DNA from: Cyclobacterium salsum
GTDB lineage: Bacteria; Bacteroidota; Bacteroidia; Cytophagales; Cyclobacteriaceae
Assembly (NCBI RefSeq): GCF_010119245.1
Contig: NZ_WNKG01000001.1
Coordinates: 558,001 to 622,000, forward strand
Length of the DNA stretch: 64,000 nucleotides
Reading direction: 5' to 3'
This document shows positions 34,228-43,551 of the stretch, one piece after another. How positions within the stretch are numbered: the stretch's first letter is position 1; every line of letters begins with the position of its first letter. The position numbers and the translations under genes were made by a program. The notes under the pieces are model-generated. The model had not been told where the DNA came from. It made no database searches and saw only the letters and a program-made list of their open reading frames with translations.

Positions 34228-37200
34228 ATGAAATTGTTCTACCTACTACTGTTATTGGTTTTGCATTGGGACATAACAGGTCTTAAGGCTCAATCAGAAT
34301 TAAGCTTTGAGCATTTATCCGAGCAGGATGGACTATCTCACAATAGGGTATTAAGTATTCATCAAGACAAAGAGGGTTTTATCTGGTTTGGTACCTGGGA
34401 GGGATTGAACAGGTTTGATGGATACACGTTTACTGTATTTCAACCAGATCCCGATAATGCGTTGGAAACCCTTAGCCACAATGTTATTTCCGACATTGCT
34501 GAGGACAAAGATGGTCATTTATGGTTAGCTACGCGAGGAGGTGGACTCAATCATATTGATAAAATCACCGGCAAAGTTACTACTTACCTGCTTGACTCTA
34601 TTGGCGACATTTACTGGAACGCCCTGGGTGATATTTATGATGACAGCAAGGGAGATTTTTGGATAAGCGGTGCCGGTGGATTAGCCAGATTTGAGCTAGA
34701 AAGTCGCACCTTGACCTGTTATCCCTCCCCTGAAGAAGCAACAATGATTGTTTCGGTAGCCGAAGATCCTATGGGAAGGCTGTGGGCTGCTTCCACTGGA
34801 AAGCTGTATCATTTTGACCGTTCTAACGGTAAATTTATTCCTGTTTCTTTAGATTCATTCTCCGCTGTTCAATTCACAGCCTTGCATGTAGACAAGGAGG
34901 GAATCCTTTGGGTGGGGACCAATGGGGATGGACTTTTCCGCTTAAATACCCGAAATCCTTCGCCACAGCTAAATTCCTATAATCCTGGGGGGCAGATCAA
35001 TAAAATAATAAATGGTACCAATGGCAAACTCTACGAAGACAATTCGGGGATTATATGGCTGACTACCACCAACGGTTTACAGCGGATAGACAAGAAAACC
35101 GATCAGGTCCTTACCTTTCGGTCGGACCCCCTTTTTCCAGGCAGCTTGAGTAACAATACCGTGCAAGCTGTCCTGATGGACAATAATGGACACCTCTGGG
35201 TGGGCACCACCAACGGTATTAATAAACTGACGGTCAACACCAAAGATTACCGGTCATTCCAGATAAAGCCTACTCCCCAACTGTTTCATTTGGATGAGAA
35301 TAACATTACACATCTTGTAGAAGATGAAAATGGAATAATATGGCTGGGGAATTCGGGGAAAACAAAGGATTCCAAAATACCCGGTGGAGGATTGTTTCAA
35401 TTTGACCCCAAGGTTAACGACATTAAAAAAATTAACCTTCCATTTGCCGATTCATCGGGAATATCCAAAAACCAATTTTTTATTCCCTACCTGGATCACA
35501 GCGGTAACATGTGGATAGGTACGGATCAGGCTTTATTATGTCTGGATAAGGGGACTGGCAAATTTATACAATACCCAACTGCAGTTCGGATTCAGGCCAT
35601 AGCGGAAGATAAATCTGGGAAACTATGGTTTGGTGGCTCCAAAGGGGGCTATATTTTCCAAGGTGCACTTGTCAGTTTTGATCCGGATATAAAGAAATTT
35701 ACTTACTACTGGTTTGATCCAGAGGATAAAACCGGATTTAATTATCACAATGTCAGCGCAATAACTGTAAGCCAATCCGGGGATATTTGGGTTGCCACTC
35801 CTGGTAGGGGAATCAACCGTTTAAATCCCAAATCAGGAAAATTTACCTATTACAGGCCCCGCCATCCATATGACCCTGGCAGTATTACAGATAAAGACAT
35901 CAGGGCCATCTACGAAGATTCTCGTGGAATAATCTGGGTCGGGACCAATCAGGGAGGCCTCAATCGGTTTGACGACGAAACGGAAAAATTTATTTCTTAC
36001 ACGGTCAACCAGGGTTTGCCAAGTAACCACATAGAAAGTATTGTGGAGGACCATTGGGGTAATTTGTGGATAGGAACTAGCAAAGGTCTTTCCCAGTTGG
36101 ATCCTCACACGATGACCTTCCAAAATTACGGCACCATGGACGGACTGCCCGGCAATATGTTTAACCAGGGGAGTAAAAGCCGCAAAAATGGTAAATTATT
36201 CTTTGGCACCACTAATGGATTTGTCGTATTCCACCCGGACAGCATCAAAGATAACAGTAACATTCCTCCGGTGTATATTACAGGTCTCAGTGTTCTTGAA
36301 AAACCCATTCCTTTACCCGAGGACGGAAAGCTGGAATTTTCCCATAATGAAAATTTTATATCCTTTAATTATGTAGCTCTTGATTACACAGCGCCGGAAA
36401 AAAATCAGTATGCATACCAATTAGAAGGAGTAGACAGAAATTGGGTCCATGCAGGCACCAACCGATCTGCCAATTATACTGACCTTAAACCAGGAAATTA
36501 TACTTTCCGGGTAAAGGCTTCCAATAATGACGGGTTGTGGAATGAAGAAGGTGCCTCAGCCTCCATTAGCATTTTACCCCCATGGTGGCAGACATGGTGG
36601 GCCTACACCGGATATGGCTTACTCTTTTTGATGGGCCTGCTTATGGCACAGCGGGAGACGGTACGGCGGGAGCGCATAAAGGCAGGTATGCATCTCCAGC
36701 AGGTGGAGGCGGAAAAACTTCGTGAGATGGACACCCTTAAATCACGCTTCTTTTCCAATATATCCCATGAATTCCGTACCCCTTTGTCCCTAATCCTGGG
36801 CACGGTAGAAGTATTTTCTCATCAGGAAAAACAACCTACCGACCGGCTTTTAGGTTATAGGCTAATACAACGCAGTGCCGATCGTCTACTACAGCTGGTC
36901 AACCAGCTTCTGGACCTGTCTCGTTTGGAGGCAGGGAAATTGCGACTTCAACTTCAACCTGGAGATATAGTCGGCTTTCTGTCCCTATTATCAAGCTCTT
37001 TCTCTTCTTTTTTTGCCAACAAAGGAATCCGCTACAAATATCAATTACCACAGGACTCTCTTTGGGTGCTTTTCGATACGGATAAGGTGGAGAAAATGGT
37101 TTCAAACCTGCTCACGAACGCCTGCAAGTTTACCCCTGCGGGTGGAGAAGTTATGCTGGAAGTAAAAGCAGATCGGCCCGATTCGGCACAGGGATCGTTG

Positions 37201-38331
37201 AACATTTCCGTGCACGACACAGGTGTTGGTATTCCAAAAGAAATGGTCTCCAGAGTGTTTGAGCGATTCTTTCAGGCCGATCTCTCATTGACCCGAGCCT
37301 ATGAGGGGACTGGTATCGGACTGGCGCTAACCAAAGAGCTGGTGGAGCTGCACGGTGGCACCATCAGGGTGGACAGTATACCGGGTGAAGGCTCCCACTT
37401 CCTGATCACGCTTCCTTTACAGATCATAGAAAAGCCGGAGTCAAACCTGCAGAAAGAATTATTAATCAAACAGCAGCACCTTCTGGGAAATAAAGCCAAT
37501 TTCATCTCCGAAACTCCCGTTCCCAATAAGATTGAAAAAAAAGCCAAAAAGTACCAAACCATTGTGCTTGTGATAGAGGACAATGCTGATCTTTGCCATT
37601 TTATTAAAAATAGCCTTCCAGCCGAATTTGCTGTGTTTGAGGCTGAAGATGGGAATATAGGATGGAAAAAGGCATTGGAGCTGGGACCTGATCTGATCAT
37701 CAGTGATGTGATGATGCCCGGGCTGGACGGGATTAGCCTTTGCGATCGGCTGAAGAAGGATGAACGTACCAGTCATATCGCAGTCATTTTGCTTACAGCC
37801 AAAGCAGATATGGAAAGCAAATTAGCAGGGCTGGAAACCGGGGCAGATGAGTACCTTACAAAGCCTTTCAGCATGAAGGAGCTTCAGGTACGGGTGCAAA
37901 ACCAGATTGCCTACCGCCAGCGTCTACGGGAGCGTTTCAGTCGATCTGTCACCTTACAACCGAAAGAAATGGCAGTGAATTCGGTAGATGAGCGATTTTT
38001 GCAAAAGGTGATGGGAATCCTGGAAGCACATTTTTCAGACCCAATGTTTGACCTTGTTTTTTTTAGTCAGGAACTTGGTCTTAGTCGGGTCCACCTTCAC
38101 CGGAAATTAAAGTCTCTTGCAGGTCAGTCACCAGGTGATTTGATTCGCACCTACCGACTAAAAAAGGCGGTCCACCTTCTAGAACAGCAAGCTGGAAATA
38201 TCAGTGAGGTGGCCTATGCGGTAGGGTTCAACAGTCTGACCTACTTTGCCAAGTGTTTTAAAAGTTTTTATGGACAAACCCCAACTGAATTTATTTCCGA
38301 TTTACGTAAAGGTAAGGTGAAACAAAACTGA
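34228..38331 (+). CDS. Hybrid two-component system sensor/AraC regulator (HTCS)
   Basis: One polypeptide of 1367 residues combining sensor, kinase and transcription factor. The ATG at 34228 is preferred to an upstream TTG at 34177 because a signal peptide ending at LKAQ starts there. Residues about 25-690 are reg_prop propeller repeats (for example GFIWFGTWEGLNRFDG), folding as two beta-propellers. A Y_Y_Y domain and one membrane helix (about 790-815) follow. The HisKA domain has His847 in SNISHEFRTPLS, then HATPase_c (GTGIGLALTKELVELHGG). The receiver domain has Asp1160 in ISDVMMPGLDG, and an AraC-type HTH ends the protein. HTCS usually sense oligosaccharides and activate nearby glycan loci, but no SusC/SusD pair lies nearby. 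Confidence 0.93.
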   Translation: MKLFYLLLLLVLHWDITGLKAQSELSFEHLSEQDGLSHNRVLSIHQDKEGFIWFGTWEGLNRFDGYTFTVFQPDPDNALETLSHNVISDIAEDKDGHLWLATRGGGLNHIDKITGKVTTYLLDSIGDIYWNALGDIYDDSKGDFWISGAGGLARFELESRTLTCYPSPEEATMIVSVAEDPMGRLWAASTGKLYHFDRSNGKFIPVSLDSFSAVQFTALHVDKEGILWVGTNGDGLFRLNTRNPSPQLNSYNPGGQINKIINGTNGKLYEDNSGIIWLTTTNGLQRIDKKTDQVLTFRSDPLFPGSLSNNTVQAVLMDNNGHLWVGTTNGINKLTVNTKDYRSFQIKPTPQLFHLDENNITHLVEDENGIIWLGNSGKTKDSKIPGGGLFQFDPKVNDIKKINLPFADSSGISKNQFFIPYLDHSGNMWIGTDQALLCLDKGTGKFIQYPTAVRIQAIAEDKSGKLWFGGSKGGYIFQGALVSFDPDIKKFTYYWFDPEDKTGFNYHNVSAITVSQSGDIWVATPGRGINRLNPKSGKFTYYRPRHPYDPGSITDKDIRAIYEDSRGIIWVGTNQGGLNRFDDETEKFISYTVNQGLPSNHIESIVEDHWGNLWIGTSKGLSQLDPHTMTFQNYGTMDGLPGNMFNQGSKSRKNGKLFFGTTNGFVVFHPDSIKDNSNIPPVYITGLSVLEKPIPLPEDGKLEFSHNENFISFNYVALDYTAPEKNQYAYQLEGVDRNWVHAGTNRSANYTDLKPGNYTFRVKASNNDGLWNEEGASASISILPPWWQTWWAYTGYGLLFLMGLLMAQRETVRRERIKAGMHLQQVEAEKLREMDTLKSRFFSNISHEFRTPLSLILGTVEVFSHQEKQPTDRLLGYRLIQRSADRLLQLVNQLLDLSRLEAGKLRLQLQPGDIVGFLSLLSSSFSSFFANKGIRYKYQLPQDSLWVLFDTDKVEKMVSNLLTNACKFTPAGGEVMLEVKADRPDSAQGSLNISVHDTGVGIPKEMVSRVFERFFQADLSLTRAYEGTGIGLALTKELVELHGGTIRVDSIPGEGSHFLITLPLQIIEKPESNLQKELLIKQQHLLGNKANFISETPVPNKIEKKAKKYQTIVLVIEDNADLCHFIKNSLPAEFAVFEAEDGNIGWKKALELGPDLIISDVMMPGLDGISLCDRLKKDERTSHIAVILLTAKADMESKLAGLETGADEYLTKPFSMKELQVRVQNQIAYRQRLRERFSRSVTLQPKEMAVNSVDERFLQKVMGILEAHFSDPMFDLVFFSQELGLSRVHLHRKLKSLAGQSPGDLIRTYRLKKAVHLLEQQAGNISEVAYAVGFNSLTYFAKCFKSFYGQTPTEFISDLRKGKVKQN

Positions 38332-38703
38332 TTTTTGACCTTACTTGGAATTAAAATTTGGGTAAGCATTTTTGGATCTTATCAATCCTTACCAGGCTTC
38401 TCATTAAAATGGATTAACTCTCAAAATCCGGGGTGAAAACCAATTAAATTCCTTGTCCAGTTCCTGTTTAAACGGCTATGTAACAATTTCTTGACTATTG
38501 GGAATAATAGTGCTAACCACAGTCGTAACCTTTTTTATAAGTTTATTTAAAAATTTTGAAATAATAGACAAAGGGTGAACTCTTTTTCGACTTTGAACCC
38601 TAACAGGTTCGGGTTTCGGAAATTAATAGGTCCCCTAATTTGTCACGAACAGTCAAATAAAAAAACATCAACTACCTGGTAAAACCCTAAATAAAAAAAG
38701 ACC
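38332..38703. other. Intergenic region, no gene seen
   Basis: These 372 A/T-rich bases between the hybrid regulator and the alcohol dehydrogenase hold no convincing coding frame, exact -7 element or terminator hairpin. The promoter for the alcohol dehydrogenase gene is expected here but was not pinned down. Confidence 0.5.
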
Positions 38704-39747
38704 ATGACTACAGTTAAAGCATATGCTGCTCAAGATGCATCCACCCCTCTGGCTCCTTTTTCCATTGAAAGACGAGAACCAGGACCTCATGATATCTCCA
38801 TTCAGATCCTCTTCTGCGGAGTCTGTCATACAGACATCCATTTTGTACGAAATGACATCGGGATGTCACTGTATCCCATGGTACCTGGCCATGAAATAGT
38901 CGGTCGGGTTCTTCAGGTTGGCAATAAAGTGGAAAAATTCAAAGCGGGTGATTATGCCGGAGTAGGATGTCTGGTTGATTCCTGCCGGGAATGTGGAAAC
39001 TGTAGCGATGGTTTGGAACAATACTGCGAGAATGGTTTTGTATTAACGTACAGCTTCTATGAAAAGGACGGAAAGACGGTAACCCAGGGAGGATATTCAT
39101 CCCAAATTGTGGTAGATGAACGGTTTGTTTTAAAAGTATCCGATGCACTTCCGCTTGAGAAGGTAGCACCATTGCTTTGTGCGGGCATCACCACCTATTC
39201 TCCCATGAAGTATTGGAAAATTGGTAGAGGCCATAAAGTAGGTGTCCTCGGTTTAGGCGGTCTCGGCCACATGGCTGTAAAATTTGCGGCCTCTTTTGGT
39301 GCTGAGGTAACCGTCCTAAGTACTTCTCCATCTAAAGAAGCGGATGCCAAAAGGCTTGGAGCAAAGCAATTTGTTTTAACAAACGATGAAGACCAACTTA
39401 AGAAGGTTACTAATTATTTTGATTTCATCATCGATACCGTGTCTTCCAATCATGACTATGAAAAATACCTTTACTTACTTTCACCAAGTTCCACCCTCAT
39501 TTTACTCGGCGTTGCCACCGAACCGATGAAGTTACCCGCTATTCACATGGTCTTTAACCGAAAAGCTGTTGCAGGGTCTATCATTGGCGGACTTCCTGAA
39601 ACACAGGAAATGTTGGACTATTGCGCAGCGCATAACATCACAGCAGATGTAGAAGTGATACCTATCCAGCAAATAAATGAGGCCTATGAGCGGATACTAA
39701 AAGGAGATATAAAATACAGGTTTGTGATTGATATGGCTACTTTGTAA
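38704..39747 (+). CDS. Zinc-dependent NAD(P) alcohol dehydrogenase (CAD/YahK type)
   Basis: A 347-residue medium-chain dehydrogenase. Catalytic zinc ligands are Cys41 in CGVCHTD and His63-Glu64 in PGHEIVG. The structural zinc cysteines are 94, 97, 100 and 108 in CRECGNCSDGLEQYC. The cofactor turn GVLGLGGLGHMAVKFA follows. This is the cinnamyl-alcohol-dehydrogenase/YahK branch, whose members reduce a broad range of aldehydes with NADPH; the serine-threonine run after the second strand (LSTSPSKEADAK) fits NADP preference. It appears to be a single-gene unit, with 372 bases upstream. An erythromycin-esterase-like gene starts 42 bases downstream and may share the transcript. Confidence 0.92.
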   Translation: MTTVKAYAAQDASTPLAPFSIERREPGPHDISIQILFCGVCHTDIHFVRNDIGMSLYPMVPGHEIVGRVLQVGNKVEKFKAGDYAGVGCLVDSCRECGNCSDGLEQYCENGFVLTYSFYEKDGKTVTQGGYSSQIVVDERFVLKVSDALPLEKVAPLLCAGITTYSPMKYWKIGRGHKVGVLGLGGLGHMAVKFAASFGAEVTVLSTSPSKEADAKRLGAKQFVLTNDEDQLKKVTNYFDFIIDTVSSNHDYEKYLYLLSPSSTLILLGVATEPMKLPAIHMVFNRKAVAGSIIGGLPETQEMLDYCAAHNITADVEVIPIQQINEAYERILKGDIKYRFVIDMATL

Positions 39748-39789
39748 AATTTAAGAATAAGGCTTATTTAATAAGAAATTTTTGTTTAA

Positions 39790-41196
39790 ATGAATTCAGG
39801 CATGAAAAACTCAATCAAGTATGTTTTGGTACTGAATGGCTTTTTGCTGGCTGCTACCTGCTTTGGACAGGTAGCAGACCAGTCAGATGAAAAAGCAATC
39901 ATTTCCTGGATTGAGAAACATGCGGTTCCTATCCGGCATCTGGAGGCAGGTAATGGGTATGAAGATTTGCAGCCCCTTAAGGAAATGTTAAAAGACGTAA
40001 AAGTGGTAGGTCTTGGGGAGGCTACCCATGGGACCAGAGAATTTTTCCAGATAAAACACCGTCTACTGGAATTTTTGGTAAATGAGTTGGGATATACGGG
40101 TTTTGCCATAGAAGCCCCCTATTTTGCCTGTAAGCCGATTAACGACTATATCCTCCATGGGGAAGGAGATTTGTCCTCCATACTCACGGGGCAGGGATAT
40201 GTCGTTTGGGATACAGAGGAGATGGTAGCGATGATCCAATGGATGAGATCTTATAACCAACATTTACCTGTGGAGAGGCAGGTTAAATTTTATGGTTTAG
40301 ACCTTGCTTACCAGGAAATCGGGAGAAAAGAGGTATTGAGTTACCTTGAAAGGGTAGCCCCGGATTGGAAATTGCAAACAGATTCGATATTCAGGATCCT
40401 GGCAAAGGAGGAAGAAAAATGGCCTATGCAAAAAGATGGTGGATTTGATAAGCTAATGTTGACCACCTTGCCGTCGATTCAAACTTTAATGGATTATCTA
40501 GTGGTCAATAAGGAACCGCTGGTCAAAAAATCATCATCACCCGAATTTGAACAGGCGTTGCATAATCTCCGTGTGATGCGACAATTTATCTTTGCCAACA
40601 CACCTGCGCTGAAGCCTCCCTTTATAGACGGTGTCATGGTTAGATCCCTATCCATGGCCGAAAACTTGATCTACCTTGTAGACCAGGCGGGTCCGGACGC
40701 AAAATTTGTCGTTTGGGAACACAATTCCCATATCGCCAAGAATATCTGGAAGGAAACGAATCTCTGGAGAGGGACCACTTTAATGGGATATCAGCTAAGA
40801 AAAAAATATGGTGAAAAATATTATGCCATTGGATTGGAAGTGAATCAGGGATCCTATCAAACCCGCCTAAGCGTACCTCCTAACCTTCTGGGAGACCTGA
40901 AATCGATACCCATACCTCCTGCACCCGTTGACTCCTGGCCATGGTACCTTTCCCAGTCAACTGTTGAAAACTTTTTAATTGACTTCCGGAAAGCCTCTTA
41001 TCCTACGGAAGTTGAAGCATGGATAAACGCTCCACAACAACTATTTCTTACCGGTTGGGTACATGATCCCCAACGGACCTATGCTGAGCTGGAAGTCGGT
41101 AGATTGTATGATGGAATCATCCATATACGCAGTACAAACCCAACCCGTCCTACAACAAATGCATTGAAAACTGCGGCCGCAGGGAAAGGACTTTGA
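39790..41196 (+). CDS. Erythromycin esterase family protein, exported
   Basis: A 468-residue protein with an N-terminal signal peptide (ending near TCFGQ). The esterase domain is recognisable from GLGEATHGTREFFQIKHRLLEF, GFAIEAPYFACKPINDYI and KFVVWEHNSHIAKN, which carry the conserved glutamates and histidines of the Ere family. The best known members open the macrolide lactone ring. Most chromosomal homologues have no demonstrated antibiotic role, so resistance should not be assumed. Two near starts are possible (39790 and 39802); the second gives a cleaner signal peptide. It follows the alcohol dehydrogenase by 42 bases. Confidence 0.88.
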   Translation: MNSGMKNSIKYVLVLNGFLLAATCFGQVADQSDEKAIISWIEKHAVPIRHLEAGNGYEDLQPLKEMLKDVKVVGLGEATHGTREFFQIKHRLLEFLVNELGYTGFAIEAPYFACKPINDYILHGEGDLSSILTGQGYVVWDTEEMVAMIQWMRSYNQHLPVERQVKFYGLDLAYQEIGRKEVLSYLERVAPDWKLQTDSIFRILAKEEEKWPMQKDGGFDKLMLTTLPSIQTLMDYLVVNKEPLVKKSSSPEFEQALHNLRVMRQFIFANTPALKPPFIDGVMVRSLSMAENLIYLVDQAGPDAKFVVWEHNSHIAKNIWKETNLWRGTTLMGYQLRKKYGEKYYAIGLEVNQGSYQTRLSVPPNLLGDLKSIPIPPAPVDSWPWYLSQSTVENFLIDFRKASYPTEVEAWINAPQQLFLTGWVHDPQRTYAELEVGRLYDGIIHIRSTNPTRPTTNALKTAAAGKGL

Positions 41197-41910
41197 AATA
41201 TTTAGAGAAATCTATCGGATTATTTTGCCTCAATTGAGTGCAATACAGACAATAGGAAAGAAAAAATTACTGGAATTATGCTTAACAGTTTGCCTGCAGA
41301 TTTTGAGATTAGGAAGTCTTACCTGAGTGACGGAAAAAGTAATTTGACGAAGGGATTAAGGAAAATCCCTGTCTACCCTATTAAATGGCAGTAAAAAAAA
41401 TGCCGGAGCCCCATTGTTCATGAAGCCCCGGACAAACCCTACATTAAAAAATAACCAACTAACCAATATCCATTTCAAAAGGCTATTCCTACCCTTTTAT
41501 TCAAGCTACCTACTCATCTCCAAAAATCCGATGATCCAAACTCAAAAATTTCTTTTAATCTTATTCCTGTTTGATGAAATAAAGGTAATAGATAAAAATT
41601 AGTAATTATAGTATTTTACAATATTTTTTACTTTAAAAATGAACAAAACAGTTTTTTAATTTTGAATTACATAAATTTTAGTGTGGATAATTTTAAATCA
41701 CCAATAGTGTATTTTCCATGATGAAAAAGTCGGTTTATCCAATATAGCGCACTTAATTTCAATAGGTTACAATTATTCTAGCGAAGCGATCATTTCCCAC
41801 TCAGATTTTAACCCCAGGACCTAAAAAATTGGCAATTTAAATTCATAAAGGGTAGATTAGTATCAAATTTGCTCTTACTTAACAAAACGCTACTACCACA
41901 ATTTTTACTT
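41197..41910. other. Long non-coding gap, no intact gene
   Basis: This 714-base stretch is A/T-rich and contains only weak frames. One 38-codon tail, starting with an ATG at 41279 and ending LRKIPVYPIKWQ at TAA (41391-41393), may be chance or the end of a decayed gene. A 62-codon frame (41414-41602) has no protein-like features. It is followed by the promoter region of the TPP-enzyme gene, where I could not fix an exact -7 element. Confidence 0.4.
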
Positions 41911-43551
41911 ATGAAAGCATCTGATTTATTTGTCAAAGCCCTGGAAAAAGAAGGGGTAGAATATATTTTTGGCGTTCCCGGAGAGGAAAACCTGGACCTG
42001 CTGGAATCCCTGAGCAAGTCTTCCATACGCCTGATCCTTACCCGGCACGAGCAGGGAGCCGGTTTTATGGCCGCTACTTACGGAAGATTGACCGGCAAAC
42101 CGGGCGTTTGCCTGGCCACCCTGGGTCCCGGAGCGACCAATCTCGTAACTCCGGCAGCCTATGCGCAGCTCGGAGCCATGCCCATGATGATGATCACCGG
42201 TCAGAAGCCCATCAAAAAAAGTAAGCAAGCGCGCTTCCAGATCATCGACGTGGTGGACATGATGCGGCCGCTTACCAAATACACCAAGCAAATTGTGAAT
42301 GGCAGTGTCATCGCTTCCAATATTCGGGAGGCGTTCCGTCTGGCTACAGAAGAAAGACCCGGTGCCGTACACCTGGAATTGCCGGAGGACATTGCCCAGG
42401 AGGAGACGGAAGATACCGTGTTTGAGGTGGTCGGGCATATCATGCCCAAACCGGATGATGCGGCCATAGATGCGGCAGTCACCATGATCAAGCAAGCTAA
42501 AATGCCCTTATTGCTGATCGGAGCAGGAGCCAACCGAAAAGTAACCTGCGATGCCTTGGCAGATTTCGTAGACGAGACGGGGATTTATTTTTTTACCACC
42601 CAAATGGGCAAGGGGGTCATCGACGAACGCCACCCCCAATACCTGGGAACCGCCGCATTGTCCAGCAACGATTTCCTGCATGCCGCCCTGGATGAATCCG
42701 ACCTGATCATCAATGTGGGGCACGATGTAATCGAAAAACCCCCATTCTTCATGAAACATGGGGGTAAAAAGGTGATCCATGTGAACTTTGCCCCGGCCGA
42801 ACTAGACCCCGTTTATTTCCCCCAACTCAACGTGGTGGGAGATATCACCACGGCAGTACAAAAACTGACAGAGAAAATCACTAAAACCAGCAACTGGGAC
42901 TTTTCTTTTTATCAAAAGGTAAAAGCAGAGGTGGCTGGCCATTTAAGTAAATATTTTGAAGACGAGCGCTTTCCTACCCTGCCCCAGCGCCTCGTAAACC
43001 TACTGCGTAAAAAGCTGGGAGATAAGGATGTCATCACCCTGGACAACGGAGTGTACAAAATTTGGTTTGCCCGTAACTATACGTGTTACCAGCCCAAAAC
43101 CCTGTTGTTAGACAATGCCCTGGCCTCCATGGGTGCGGGACTACCTTCAGCCATGACCGTCAACCTGCTTTATCCTGACAAGAAAGTCGTAGCCGTATGT
43201 GGGGATGGGGGTTTTATGATGAACTCTCAGGAACTAGAGACCGCTGTTCGGCTGGGCCTCAATCTGTTAGTCATTATTCTTAATGATCAATCCTATGGGA
43301 TGATCAAATGGAAACAGGAAGACATGGGTTTCAAAGACTTTGGCTTGGATTTTAAAAATCCGGACTTTATTCAGTATGCCCAAAGCTACGGCGCCCATGG
43401 CTATCGGCCGGGAAGCGATCAGGAACTTCAGGAAGTTCTGGATAAAACCCTGAACAGCCCCGGGGTGCACGTGATCGATTTGCAGGTCGATTACTCCCTA
43501 AACCATCCCATTTTAAATGTAATGTTAAAAGAAAAAACAGCGAAATTATGA
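41911..43551 (+). CDS. Thiamine-diphosphate enzyme, acetolactate synthase-like large subunit
   Basis: A 546-residue ThDP enzyme, using the ATG at 41911 rather than an upstream TTG at 41869. The catalytic glutamate is Glu47 in TRHEQGAGFMA, and the pyrimidine-domain pattern TLGPGATNLVTPAAYA is clear. The cofactor motif is VAVCGDGGFMMNSQELETA with the closing NDQSYGMIKWKQ. It resembles catabolic acetolactate synthase (AlsS-like), with no regulatory subunit gene beside it. Its stop overlaps the start of an aldehyde dehydrogenase by 4 bases. That coupling is unlike the butanediol pathway and suggests a 2-oxoacid decarboxylase or carboligase whose aldehyde product is then oxidised. The true substrate is open. 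Confidence 0.85.
   Translation: MKASDLFVKALEKEGVEYIFGVPGEENLDLLESLSKSSIRLILTRHEQGAGFMAATYGRLTGKPGVCLATLGPGATNLVTPAAYAQLGAMPMMMITGQKPIKKSKQARFQIIDVVDMMRPLTKYTKQIVNGSVIASNIREAFRLATEERPGAVHLELPEDIAQEETEDTVFEVVGHIMPKPDDAAIDAAVTMIKQAKMPLLLIGAGANRKVTCDALADFVDETGIYFFTTQMGKGVIDERHPQYLGTAALSSNDFLHAALDESDLIINVGHDVIEKPPFFMKHGGKKVIHVNFAPAELDPVYFPQLNVVGDITTAVQKLTEKITKTSNWDFSFYQKVKAEVAGHLSKYFEDERFPTLPQRLVNLLRKKLGDKDVITLDNGVYKIWFARNYTCYQPKTLLLDNALASMGAGLPSAMTVNLLYPDKKVVAVCGDGGFMMNSQELETAVRLGLNLLVIILNDQSYGMIKWKQEDMGFKDFGLDFKNPDFIQYAQSYGAHGYRPGSDQELQEVLDKTLNSPGVHVIDLQVDYSLNHPILNVMLKEKTAKL

Noticed and set aside
39790-41196. Reading the erythromycin-esterase-like gene as an antibiotic resistance determinant.
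   Set aside because: It is chromosomal, has a signal peptide and shows no mobile context. Most family members have no proven macrolide activity.
41414-41602. 62-codon frame in the long gap before the ThDP-enzyme gene.
   Set aside because: Low complexity, A/T-driven composition and no similarity that I recognise.
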